Shown in pieces: positions 25,227-33,295 of a DNA stretch of 64,000 bases (positions are counted from its first letter, which is position 1; each line of letters opens with the position of its first letter). The DNA is from an uncultured Clostridia bacterium (GTDB lineage Bacteria; Bacillota; Clostridia; TANB77; CAG-465). A program made the translations under genes and the position numbers. The notes below the pieces were generated by a model that worked only from the letters and a program-made list of their open reading frames with translations, was not told the origin of the DNA and did no database searches. The stretch covers positions 1 to 64,000 of the forward strand of contig CAKPOO010000001.1 of the NCBI GenBank assembly GCA_934169925.1, read 5' to 3'.

Positions 25227-26708
25227 ATGAAAAATACAGATCTATATAAAGATATTTCTTTAAGAACAAATGGAGATATATACATTGGAGTAGTTGGTCC
25301 TGTTAGAACCGGAAAATCAACTTTTATAAAAAAATTTATGGAAAACTTTGTTGTACCAAATATTGATAATGAATTTAGCAGAGCTAGAGCTTTAGATGAG
25401 TTACCACAAAGTGCAGCTGGCAAAACAATAATGACAACTGAGCCTAAATTTGTTCCTAATGAATCTGTTGAAATTACTTTAGAAAACAATATAAAAATGA
25501 AAACAAGACTTGTAGATTGTGTAGGATATATTGTTGATTCGGCAGTTGGATATATGGAAGATGATATGCCAAGAATGGTTAAAACTCCTTGGTCAAAAGA
25601 AGATATTCCATTTACTAAAGCTGCAGAAATAGGTACAAGAAAAGTAATAACAGATCATTCTACAATTGGAATTGTAGTAACAACTGATGGTAGTATAACA
25701 GATATTCCAAGAGAAGATTATGTTTTAGCAGAAAATAGAGTAATAACTGAATTAAAAGAAATTAATAAGCCTTTTGTCGTTGTATTAAATACAACTCATC
25801 CATATGATGAAAGTACAAAAAAATTAAGTAGATCAATGGAAGAAAAATATGATGCAAGGGTAATTCCTATGGATGTAGCAAATATAGATCAAGATAAATT
25901 AAATGATATTTTTGAGAGGGTTTTAGAAGAATTTAAAGTAACTGAAATAGGATTTTGTCTTCCAGAATGGTTTAATATATTAAATATTGATCATTGGTTA
26001 AAAAAAGATATTATTTCTATAATAAAAGAAAACTTTTCTAAAGATTTTTCAATAAGAGAAATTGAAGAGATATTAAAAGAAATAAAAAGTAAAAATGATA
26101 TTTTTGAAGATATTAAAACAGATAAGGCAAGTTTAGAAGATGGAAAAGTTAGAGTAAGAATTACAATTAAGTATTCTCAGTTTTATAAAGTGCTTTCTGA
26201 AATGTCAAATTTAGAAATTAATTCAGATGGAGATATTTTTAAAATTTTAAAAGATTATTCAAAATCAAAACAAGAATATGATAAAATTGCAATGGCGTTA
26301 GAAGAAGTAAGAATAAAAGGATATGGAATTGTAACTCCTAATATGGATGAACTTACTTTAGAAGAACCTGAAATTGTAAAACAAGGAAATAAATTTGGTG
26401 TAAAATTAAAAGCATCAGCACCAAGTATTCATATGATAAGAGCAGATATTCAAACTGAGGTTTCACCAATTGTTGGAAGTGAAAAACAATCAGAAGATCT
26501 AGTAAAATACTTACTTTCTGAGTTTGAAAATGATCCTAAAAAAATATGGGAATCTAATATTTTTGGAAAGTCACTTCATGAACTTGTAAATGAAGGTCTT
26601 CATAATAAACTTTATAGAATGCCAGATGAAGCTCAAATGAAACTTCAAGAAACACTTCAAAAAATTATAAATGAAGGAAGTGGAGGCCTTATTTGTATAA
26701 TATTGTAA
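25227..26708 (+). CDS. spoIVA: Stage IV sporulation protein A
   Basis: 493 residues, ATG after TTGGAGG. Cytoskeletal ATPase that polymerises on the forespore surface as the coat basement layer and is anchored there by SpoVM. Visible: the start YKDISLRTNGDIYIGVVGPV, Walker A GPVRTGKST (about 24-32), the LVDCVGYIVD segment, the HSTIGIVVTTDGSI loop, and a C-terminus ending GGLICIIL like other SpoIVA proteins. Full length. The SigE-like promoter and strong terminator make it a single-gene unit. Confidence 0.97.
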   Translation: MKNTDLYKDISLRTNGDIYIGVVGPVRTGKSTFIKKFMENFVVPNIDNEFSRARALDELPQSAAGKTIMTTEPKFVPNESVEITLENNIKMKTRLVDCVGYIVDSAVGYMEDDMPRMVKTPWSKEDIPFTKAAEIGTRKVITDHSTIGIVVTTDGSITDIPREDYVLAENRVITELKEINKPFVVVLNTTHPYDESTKKLSRSMEEKYDARVIPMDVANIDQDKLNDIFERVLEEFKVTEIGFCLPEWFNILNIDHWLKKDIISIIKENFSKDFSIREIEEILKEIKSKNDIFEDIKTDKASLEDGKVRVRITIKYSQFYKVLSEMSNLEINSDGDIFKILKDYSKSKQEYDKIAMALEEVRIKGYGIVTPNMDELTLEEPEIVKQGNKFGVKLKASAPSIHMIRADIQTEVSPIVGSEKQSEDLVKYLLSEFENDPKKIWESNIFGKSLHELVNEGLHNKLYRMPDEAQMKLQETLQKIINEGSGGLICIIL

Positions 26709-26710
26709 TA

Positions 26711-26750
26711 AAAAAAGCTTTGAATTTAGAAATAAGTTCAAAGCTTTTTA
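26711..26750 (+). terminator. Terminator of spoIVA
   Basis: AAAAGCTTTGAA (26713-26724) pairs with TTCAAAGCTTTT (26737-26748). Confidence 0.85.
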
Positions 26751-26781
26751 ATATTTTTTAGTGAAAAAATATTATGTAGTA

Positions 26782-26809
26782 TTGAATTTTTTTTTTTTTA
26801 GTGTATAAA
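26782..26809 (+). promoter_or_regulatory. Possible SigA promoter of the pilin/FGE gene
   Basis: TTGAAT (26782-26787), 16 bases of mostly T, TATAAA (26804-26809). An AAAGGAGG at 26807-26814 overlaps the -10 and may not be transcribed. A 9-bp inverted repeat follows (TATGTATTT 26815-26823 / AAATACATA 26849-26857). Confidence 0.5.
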
Positions 26810-26886
26810 GGAGGTATGTATTTAAAATATAAATTGATTGCTATACTAAAATACATACAATAAAAGAAAGAGAGGAAAAAAGATGT

Positions 26887-28080
26887 ATGAAAAAAGATAA
26901 AAAAGGAATATCTTTAATAGTATTAATTATATCAATAATCGTTATAATTATACTTGTATCAACAATCATGTTAACCGTAACAAAGAACAATTCAATATCA
27001 AGTGCAAAAGAAGCAACATTTAAACAAGATATGTTAACAATTCAAGATGAATATGCAATGTATTTGTCAAATAAGTATAAAGAAAAGCCAACTGAATTTT
27101 ATCAATCAAGTGTTAATTTAGCTGGAGATGAAATGGTAAATGAGTTACCAAGTACTAAAAAATACAAAGATAGAGTATCAATAGTAGATGGTAATATAAC
27201 ATGGATAGGAGAAAATGAAACAGAACATAAATGGTTCTTAGAAGTAATCAATGTTGTAGAAAGTAGTAGTGATGATTCAAATGATACAACAGATGGAATA
27301 GAAATGAAAGATGGAGTTCCAATACCAAAAGGATTTACATATAAAGAAGGAACAAAAGAAACAGGACTTGTTATACAAGATGAAAAAGAAAATGAATTTG
27401 TATGGGTAGTTGCAAACAAGTCAAACTATGTAAAAGATTTAAGCTTTCCTGGTGCAAAATCTACAGAAGAAGATGATACTTTACCTGATGGTATAACAGA
27501 TGAAGCTGCAGATGTAGAAAAGTATGGTGGATTTTATATAGGAAGATATGAGGCAGGAATACCAGATGGGGATACAACAACTAGCAATAAAACAGGAATA
27601 CCAGTAAGTAAAAAAGGAGCAACAGTTTGGACAGATATAGATTACAATCACGCAAAAGCAAGTGCAGAAATTATGAAAGTCAACGAATATGTACAAACAG
27701 GTTTAATTACAGGAACAGCCTGGGACACAACATGTCATTGGATTGAAGATAGTTTAAGTAGTATTAATGCATCTGCAAGTTTAAAAAATAGTAGAAGTTA
27801 TGGTAACTATAACAACTCTATAGCACCAGCAGGTAACAACAACGGTCAAAAAAGAACAGCAGGATATAACGAATATTGGAAGGTTAAAAATATCTATGAC
27901 TTAGCTGGAAACGTATGGGAGTGGACAAGCGAAGCTTCCGGAGGCTCTTCGTTCGTTTTTCGTGGTGGCAGTTCCTACGATCACGGTAGCAGTAGTCCAG
28001 TTTCGTATCGTATTAGTAAGGGTGGAGCCACTTACGCAAACGTCATTATAGGCTTTCGTCTTAGGCTTTACATAAAGTAA
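26887..28080 (+). CDS. Pilin-like protein with C-terminal FGE/C-type-lectin domain, candidate DGR target
   Basis: 397 residues. Start preceded by AGAGAGG. Three parts are seen. (1) Residues 1-30 are a prepilin-like signal, KKGISLIVLIISIIV, with a Gly cleavage site but no Glu at mature position 5. (2) About 35-115 is a module also found in the genes at 39070 and 39572 (LPS.KK......VSI..G). (3) About 150-397 is an FGE-sulfatase/C-type-lectin fold with GGFYIGRYEAG, LAGNVWEWTSE, FRGGSS and the final IGFRL. The two catalytic Cys of true FGE are absent. The last 49 codons are unlike the rest in base composition and end the fold, as in diversity-generating-retroelement targets. No reverse transcriptase is nearby. 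It is probably a surface-displayed, variable ligand-binding protein; this is inference. Confidence 0.85.
   Translation: MKKDKKGISLIVLIISIIVIIILVSTIMLTVTKNNSISSAKEATFKQDMLTIQDEYAMYLSNKYKEKPTEFYQSSVNLAGDEMVNELPSTKKYKDRVSIVDGNITWIGENETEHKWFLEVINVVESSSDDSNDTTDGIEMKDGVPIPKGFTYKEGTKETGLVIQDEKENEFVWVVANKSNYVKDLSFPGAKSTEEDDTLPDGITDEAADVEKYGGFYIGRYEAGIPDGDTTTSNKTGIPVSKKGATVWTDIDYNHAKASAEIMKVNEYVQTGLITGTAWDTTCHWIEDSLSSINASASLKNSRSYGNYNNSIAPAGNNNGQKRTAGYNEYWKVKNIYDLAGNVWEWTSEASGGSSFVFRGGSSYDHGSSSPVSYRISKGGATYANVIIGFRLRLYIK
27931..28077 (+). other. Candidate DGR variable region (VR)
   Basis: 49 codons, about 47% G+C and 21% A by hand count, in a gene and genome that are strongly A-rich. Arg is CGT three times and AGG once, never AGA, while the rest of the gene uses AGA. 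The segment after FRGG is a run of codons ending in C or T (TCC, TAC, GAT, CAC, AGC, AGT, TAT, ATT, TAC, AAC, GTC), as expected if AAC/AAT codons of a template were randomised at A. It ends with IGFRLRLYIK at the stop. Confidence 0.65.
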
Positions 28081-28157
28081 AATATAGCAAAATTTATGCT
28101 AATTATTTTGTGATATTGGAATTTTAGTTAAGTTATTATATATTGTAAGTTGAAAAG

Positions 28158-28194
28158 ACCGCGTTAGTATGATAATATATTAACGTGGTTTTTT
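28158..28194 (+). terminator. Terminator of the pilin/FGE gene
   Basis: ACCGCGTTA (28158-28166) pairs with TAACGTGGT (28181-28189; one G-T), followed by TTTTT. A shorter hairpin TAGCA/TGCTA lies at 28085-28101 just after the stop codon. Confidence 0.75.
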
Positions 28195-28232
28195 AGTATA
28201 AATATTAAATTTAATATTTGGAGGTAAATAGT

Positions 28233-29042
28233 ATGCAAAATTTTAATTATCACACACATACAAAAAGATGCAAACATGCAGACATGAATATGTCAGATGA
28301 AGATTATGTTTTAGCCTTTATAGAAAAAGGTTTTAAGAAGATAGCTTTTACTGATCATTGTCCTGAAGAAGTAGTTTTTGATACAAGAGATAAAATGAGA
28401 ATGAGTTATGATGAACTTCCAGAATATCTTGATAGTATTGATCACTTAAAAAGAAAATATAAAAGAAAAATTTTGATTGAATCAGGGTTTGAAGTGGAAT
28501 ATATTCCTGGTCTTGAACCTGAGATTTTAAGTCTTAAAAGAAAAGTTGATAAAATAATATTAGGTCAACATTTTATCTTGGATAAAAATAGAAAAGATTT
28601 AAAAATCTTTAGATATCAGAATTTTACGGATGAAGATATTTTAAAATATGCAATGTATGTAAAACTTGCTATTAAATTTGGAATACCTGATATTATTGCA
28701 CATCCAGATATATATATGCTTAGCAGAAACAATTTTTCAACGATTGAAAAAAGTGCTGCTACGGTTATATGTAAAACAGCAAGAGATTATAATATTCCAT
28801 TAGAGATTAACCTTTCTGATGCATCTTTATTATTGCAAGGAAAAAAGGATAAAATAGTATATCCTTGTAGAGATTTTTGGAATGTTGCTAAAGATTTTAA
28901 GGGTCTTAAAGTACTTTATGGTGTTGATGCTCATTGCAAAGAACAAATAGAACTTTTCGAAGAGTCTGTAAAGCTTGTTAATAAGTGGATTGGAGAGGAT
29001 ATAATTTCTTCGCTTTATTTTTGTGATGAAAACTTAAAGTAA
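28233..29042 (+). CDS. PHP-family phosphatase (histidinol-phosphatase type)
   Basis: 269 residues, ATG after TTGGAGGT (an upstream in-frame TTG is part of that site). PHP domain with a tri-metal site: HTHTKRCKHA at the N-terminus, FTDHCPE, ESGFEVEY, LGQHF, IAHPD and GVDAH. This set is the HisK-type histidinol-phosphate phosphatase pattern. No other his genes are in the window, so another phosphoester substrate is possible. Confidence 0.85.
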   Translation: MQNFNYHTHTKRCKHADMNMSDEDYVLAFIEKGFKKIAFTDHCPEEVVFDTRDKMRMSYDELPEYLDSIDHLKRKYKRKILIESGFEVEYIPGLEPEILSLKRKVDKIILGQHFILDKNRKDLKIFRYQNFTDEDILKYAMYVKLAIKFGIPDIIAHPDIYMLSRNNFSTIEKSAATVICKTARDYNIPLEINLSDASLLLQGKKDKIVYPCRDFWNVAKDFKGLKVLYGVDAHCKEQIELFEESVKLVNKWIGEDIISSLYFCDENLK

Positions 29043-29060
29043 AAAATAATTTATTAAAAG

Positions 29061-29101
29061 AAGTTAAGGAAATTTGTGAAAATTTTTCCTTAACTTTTTT
29101 T
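29061..29101 (+). terminator. Rho-independent terminator
   Basis: AAGTTAAGGAAA (29061-29072) pairs with TTTTCCTTAACTT (29083-29095), followed by T. Confidence 0.87.
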
Positions 29102-29165
29102 GTTTTACATAAATTAATTACATATTTATGACTTTAAAATGAAACAATTTTTTTGACTTTTTTAA

Positions 29166-29194
29166 TTGAAATAAAAAAATATATATAATATAAT
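29166..29194 (+). promoter_or_regulatory. SigA-type promoter of pyrG
   Basis: TTGAAA (29166-29171), 17-base spacer, TATAAT (29189-29194). Confidence 0.78.
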
Positions 29195-29224
29195 TTCAAT
29201 ATGTATTAAGAGGAGGTTTTAGTT

Positions 29225-30838
29225 ATGGATACAAAATACATTTTCGTTACAGGTGGAGTTGTTTCAGGTCTTGGTAAAGGGATAACTGCCGCTTCAATAG
29301 GAAGACTATTAAAATCAAGAGGTATAAAAGTCACTATTCAAAAATTTGACCCTTATTTAAATATAGATCCAGGCACTATGAACCCTTGTCAGCATGGCGA
29401 AGTTTTTGTCACTGATGATGGTTTAGAATGTGACCTGGATCTTGGACATTATGAGAGATTTATTGATGAAAATTTGAATAGGTATAGTAATATAACTACA
29501 GGTAAAATTTATATGCAAGTTTTAAACAAAGAAAGAAGAGGAGAGTATTTAGGGAAAACAATACAAGTAATTCCTCATATTACAGATGAGATAAAACAAA
29601 CAGCATATAACGCAGGAAAACTTGCAGATTCAGAGGTCGTAATAACAGAAATAGGTGGTACAGTTGGAGATATTGAATCTCAACCATTTTTAGAAGCTAT
29701 AAGGCAGATAAAAGCAGAAAAAGGTAGCAAAAATGTTATGTTTGTTCATGTAACTTTAATACCATACTTGCCAAAATCAGAAGAATTAAAAACAAAACCT
29801 ACACAACATAGTTGTAAAGAACTTATGAGTATAGGTATAATTCCAGACATTATAGTAGCAAGATCAACATTTCCTTTAAATGAAGAAATAAAAAAGAAAA
29901 TTTCTTTATTTTGCAATATTGATTCTAAAAACGTTATAGAAAATTTAGATGCAGATTCTATATATGATGTGCCTTTAATGTTTGAAAAACAAAACGTAGC
30001 TCAAATTATTATGGACAGATTTGGCCTTAAAGAAACAAAAAATGATCTTTTTGAGTGGAATAAACTTTGCAAGAAAAAAGATGGTATTAATTTTGATGTA
30101 AATATTGCATTAGTAGGAAAGTATGTATCATTAAAAGATGCATATATATCTATATATGAAGCTTTAAATCATGCTGGAAACTTTAATGATGTAAATGTGA
30201 AAATTCACTGGATAGATTCTGAAACTTTAGAAAAAGAAGATGAAAATAAAGTTTTAAAAGGTATGGATGGTGTAATTGTACCTGGTGGATTTGGGAAAAG
30301 GGGAATTGAAGGTAAGATTAAAGCTATAAAATATGCAAGGGAAAATAAAATTCCATTACTTGGAATATGCCTTGGAATGCAACTTATGGTGGTTGAATTT
30401 TTAAGAAATGTTGCAAATATAAAAGATGCAAATAGTAGAGAATTTGACGAAAAAACATTAAATCCTGTAATTGATATAATGGATGATCAAGTAAATGTTG
30501 AAAATAAAGGTGGTACTATGCGACTTGGAAAATATCCATGTAGTGTAGATGTAAATACTAAAGCTTATGAAGCATATAAAGAAAATATGATATCAGAAAG
30601 ACATAGACATAGATATGAATTTAATAATAATTATAGAGAAATAGCAATAAAAAGTGGAATGGTTATAGCTGGTGTTTCACCAGATAGTAAACTTGTCGAA
30701 ATTGTTGAGTTAAAAGATCATCCTTTTGCTATTGGTTGTCAGTTTCATCCAGAACTAAAATCTAGACCTAATAGACCACATCCTTTGTTTAAAAGCTTTG
30801 TAAAAGCAGCAAAAGATTATGCAAAAATTAATAAATAA
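29225..30838 (+). CDS. pyrG: CTP synthase
   Basis: 537 residues, ATG after AGAGGAGG. Amidates UTP to CTP using glutamine. The synthase domain begins KYIFVTGGVVSGLGKGI (P-loop) and contains DPYLN.DPGTM.P..HGEV and EIGGTVGDIES. The glutaminase domain has the oxyanion and nucleophile segments VPGGFGKRG and LGICLGMQ (Cys near 381) and the C-terminal CQFHPE. No GGGG-type attenuation leader is evident. Single gene between two terminators. Confidence 0.98.
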   Translation: MDTKYIFVTGGVVSGLGKGITAASIGRLLKSRGIKVTIQKFDPYLNIDPGTMNPCQHGEVFVTDDGLECDLDLGHYERFIDENLNRYSNITTGKIYMQVLNKERRGEYLGKTIQVIPHITDEIKQTAYNAGKLADSEVVITEIGGTVGDIESQPFLEAIRQIKAEKGSKNVMFVHVTLIPYLPKSEELKTKPTQHSCKELMSIGIIPDIIVARSTFPLNEEIKKKISLFCNIDSKNVIENLDADSIYDVPLMFEKQNVAQIIMDRFGLKETKNDLFEWNKLCKKKDGINFDVNIALVGKYVSLKDAYISIYEALNHAGNFNDVNVKIHWIDSETLEKEDENKVLKGMDGVIVPGGFGKRGIEGKIKAIKYARENKIPLLGICLGMQLMVVEFLRNVANIKDANSREFDEKTLNPVIDIMDDQVNVENKGGTMRLGKYPCSVDVNTKAYEAYKENMISERHRHRYEFNNNYREIAIKSGMVIAGVSPDSKLVEIVELKDHPFAIGCQFHPELKSRPNRPHPLFKSFVKAAKDYAKINK

Positions 30839-30849
30839 AATGATATAAA

Positions 30850-30885
30850 AAATAAAACTATAACTTTTTTTGTTATAGTTTTATT
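30850..30885. terminator. Bidirectional terminator between pyrG and the J-protein gene
   Basis: AATAAAACTATAAC pairs with GTTATAGTTTTATT around a T loop. Serves both converging genes. Confidence 0.85.
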
Positions 30886-31528
30886 TGTCTAAAAATGAAT
30901 TTGATAATATCTCAAAAACATCTATGCCAGTTGAATTAGAAAAGAAAGTAAGTAGTACAAAAATTATTAAAAAGTATACTATAATTTGAGCTACTATTTT
31001 AATTAAAGCATCTTTTGATTCTTTTGAAAAAAACGTAGGCTTTTCATAATTTTGATTTTGGTTATAATTATATACATTATAATTGCTAGATTTGTTATAG
31101 TTATCTGCTTCAGGATAAGTACTTTTGTAGTAATTATTAGTTTGTATATTATCATAGTTATCAATTATTGTTTTTATATACGGAATTTTATCATTCATAT
31201 ATTCATTAAAAAATCTATCATAATTATTTATAATATGTTTTAATTTTTGATTTTCTTCTTCAATAATTGCTACATCTAAAGATTTGTAATCTTCATTTTT
31301 TTCATTTAATTCTTGTTCTAAGTTAAAATCATATTCTTCTCTTTTTTTATCATCAGATAGTACTTCGTAAGCTTCATTTAATTCTTTTACTTTATTTTCT
31401 GCTATAATTTTTGCTTCACCCTCAAATAAATCTGGATGATTTTTTTTAATATGATATTTAAAAACTTTTGAAATTAATTCTTTAGGCGCATCCTTATCAA
31501 GACCTAATAACTTATAATAATTTTTCAT
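30881..31528 (-). CDS. Tail-anchored J-domain protein
   Basis: 215 residues, minus strand, ATG after AGGAGA. An N-terminal J domain (about 1-68) carries the HPD motif (KKNHPDLF) needed to stimulate Hsp70 ATPase. No Gly/Phe, zinc or DnaJ C-terminal domains follow. Instead there is a charged helix (about 70-115), a Tyr/Asn-rich low-complexity stretch (about 120-160), and a transmembrane helix near the C-terminus (about 175-197). It is probably a DnaK co-chaperone recruited to the membrane; client unknown. Confidence 0.8.
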   Translation of the reverse strand: MKNYYKLLGLDKDAPKELISKVFKYHIKKNHPDLFEGEAKIIAENKVKELNEAYEVLSDDKKREEYDFNLEQELNEKNEDYKSLDVAIIEEENQKLKHIINNYDRFFNEYMNDKIPYIKTIIDNYDNIQTNNYYKSTYPEADNYNKSSNYNVYNYNQNQNYEKPTFFSKESKDALIKIVAQIIVYFLIIFVLLTFFSNSTGIDVFEILSNSFLDK

Positions 31529-31616
31529 AAACAATCTCCTGCTATATATAGTATTTTATTTCAAGTTAAAATATATTGCAATTATAATTTAAAAATTTAT
31601 TAAAATTTGACATAAG

Positions 31617-31625
31617 TGTTATAAT
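31617..31625 (+). promoter_or_regulatory. Extended -10 promoter (TGTTATAAT)
   Basis: TATAAT at 31620-31625 preceded by TG one base upstream; the -35 is weak. Confidence 0.5.
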
Positions 31626-31670
31626 ATCTTTGTAAAAATTTAATTTATTAACTTTAATAAGGAGGTAGTT

Positions 31671-32144
31671 ATGGAATTTTCTGAATATGGAAATAGCATT
31701 GTGAAGTGCTTTGAAGGAAAATTAGCAAGACTTTATGAGGATGAAAGGGGTGAGCTTTATTTTGATTATGCTGGACCTTATCATGTAAAAAACAAGGCAG
31801 TTAAGATATTAAATGAAGAGCATAGAATTAATATCTTAAAGAGTGTTTTACTTGATGATTATAAAGAGCCAGCATATGATGAGTTTATAAGCTACAAGAA
31901 AGAATACCTTGAAAAAGAAATCGACATTAACTTAATTGTTGATGTGTATGAAGAAAAAATTATCGGTGTGAAGGTTCTAAACAGCCAGGTTGTATGTGAT
32001 TTAAGAGATGGAAGCAGGCTTTTAATTGATGACTTCTTGAAAAATTACATAGAATCAGAAAAGAAAAGTCTTCAGAAAAAGATAATGTATTATTCGCAGC
32101 AAATTAGCGAGGTCACAAAGATTTTACATTATATCGATAATTAA
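31671..32144 (+). CDS. Hypothetical 157-residue soluble protein
   Basis: ATG after AAGGAGG. No signal peptide or membrane helix. Mixed alpha/beta N-terminal part, then a C-terminal helix rich in Lys/Glu (about 120-155, ESEKKSLQKKIMYY region) that could form a coiled coil. I recognise no family. It is a single gene with its own promoter and terminator, and has more AAG, GTG and CTT codons than flanking housekeeping genes. Confidence 0.65.
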   Translation: MEFSEYGNSIVKCFEGKLARLYEDERGELYFDYAGPYHVKNKAVKILNEEHRINILKSVLLDDYKEPAYDEFISYKKEYLEKEIDINLIVDVYEEKIIGVKVLNSQVVCDLRDGSRLLIDDFLKNYIESEKKSLQKKIMYYSQQISEVTKILHYIDN

Positions 32145-32163
32145 TTTAAAACTTTTTTATTTT

Positions 32164-32196
32164 AAATAGTGTGCATGTAGCACACTATTTTTGTTT
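32164..32196 (+). terminator. Rho-independent terminator
   Basis: AAATAGTGTGC (32164-32174) pairs with GCACACTATTT (32180-32190), then T-rich. Confidence 0.88.
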
Positions 32197-32223
32197 TTAC
32201 ATAAAATATAAAAGGTGATTTTT

Positions 32224-33204
32224 ATGAATGTTATAGTTCAAAAATATGGTGGAACATCTCTTGAAAATAAAGAAAAATTAGATTTTATTTGTGGAAATAT
32301 TATAAAATATAAAAAAATATATAAAAATGTTGTAGTTGTCGTTTCTGCACAAGGAAAGACAACAGATAATTTATTAAAAAAAGCGTATACATATTCTAAA
32401 AATCCAGATAAAAAAGCTTTAGATATGTTACTTTCTACTGGTGAAATGGAGTCTGCATCTTTACTTTGCATGATGTTAATTGAAAAAGGATTTGATACTG
32501 TGTGTCTTACAGGATATCAAGCAGGAATTGTATCAAATTCAGATTTTGGCAATGCTAAAATAAAGAATATTTATGAAAATAATATATTAAAACATTTAAA
32601 AGAAAATAAAATTGTTATAATTACAGGATTTCAAGCTTCTGATAGATTTGGAAACATAACAACACTTGGAAGAGGAGGTTCTGATCTTTCTGCAGTAGCA
32701 ATTGCAAGTGCTATAAAAGCAAAAAAATGTGAAATATATACAGATGTTGATGGAGTATTTTCAGGAGATCCCAAAATTATAAAAAAAGCAAAATTAATTA
32801 AAAGTATTTCATATAATGAAATGCTTGAAGCTGCATCTTCTGGTGCAAAAGTAATGCATAATAGGTCAATAATGGTTGCTAAAAAATCTAATATTCCAAT
32901 TTTTGTAAAAAATTCTCAAAAAGAGAAAAATAATTTAGGTACAAAGATTGAAAATAAGCAAGATATTGAAAAGTATAGTGTGAAAATGGTTAGTAAATCA
33001 TCTAATGTTTCAAAAATAACTATTATTGGTCAAATGCTTATGACAAATACTGATGTTATAAGCAAGCTATTTGAAATTGCAAAAGAGGAAAATATTGTTA
33101 TTTATATGATTAGTTTTAGTGAAGTAGCAATTAATATAATTGTAGATGAAACTGTAGCAGATAGTTTTATAAATAAAATACATGATACGTTTATTAAAGA
33201 GTAA
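32224..33204 (+). CDS. Short aspartate kinase with a single ACT domain
   Basis: 326 residues; ATG with AAAGGTG upstream. Catalyses the first step of the Asp pathway (Lys, Met, Thr, diaminopimelate). The kinase domain is complete: QKYGGTS at the start, GFQASDRFGNITTLGRGGSDLSA, DVDGVFSGDP, and the SGAKVMHNRS segment. After kinase residue about 245 only about 80 residues remain. They match the second ACT domain (SKITIIGQ...ISFSEVAINIIVDE) and the C-terminal H..F. The first ACT domain is missing, so feedback control is probably altered. It has no Asp-pathway neighbours. Confidence 0.88.
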   Translation: MNVIVQKYGGTSLENKEKLDFICGNIIKYKKIYKNVVVVVSAQGKTTDNLLKKAYTYSKNPDKKALDMLLSTGEMESASLLCMMLIEKGFDTVCLTGYQAGIVSNSDFGNAKIKNIYENNILKHLKENKIVIITGFQASDRFGNITTLGRGGSDLSAVAIASAIKAKKCEIYTDVDGVFSGDPKIIKKAKLIKSISYNEMLEAASSGAKVMHNRSIMVAKKSNIPIFVKNSQKEKNNLGTKIENKQDIEKYSVKMVSKSSNVSKITIIGQMLMTNTDVISKLFEIAKEENIVIYMISFSEVAINIIVDETVADSFINKIHDTFIKE

Positions 33205-33230
33205 GGTGCTTGATTCCTTGCTCTTTTTTA
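33196..33230 (+). terminator. Terminator of the aspartokinase gene
   Basis: AAAGAGTAAGG (33196-33206) pairs with CCTTGCTCTTT (33216-33226); it overlaps the stop codon. Confidence 0.85.
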
Positions 33231-33245
33231 TGAACTATTAGTGTG

Positions 33246-33274
33246 TTGAATAAATTTTTATCTTATGATATAAT
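33246..33274 (+). promoter_or_regulatory. SigA-type promoter of ftsY
   Basis: TTGAAT (33246-33251), 17-base spacer, TATAAT (33269-33274). Confidence 0.8.
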
Positions 33275-33295
33275 GTAGAAACTTAGGAGGAATAT

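Noticed and set aside
26887..28080. Active formylglycine-generating enzyme / sulfatase-modifying factor
   Set aside because: The two catalytic Cys after RGGS are absent and the protein has a pilin-like anchor; it uses the fold only.
28085..28101. DGR-type cruciform after the variable region
   Set aside because: The TAGCA/TGCTA stem has only 5 base pairs and is AT-rich; common by chance in this sequence.
26700..28250. Complete DGR cassette (reverse transcriptase, Avd, template repeat)
   Set aside because: I find no reverse transcriptase frame and no second copy of the variable segment near it or in the window by eye; only a target is claimed.
31607..31625. TTGACA/TATAAT promoter before the orphan at 31671
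   Set aside because: The two boxes are only 7 bases apart; the -10 with an extended TG is the better reading.
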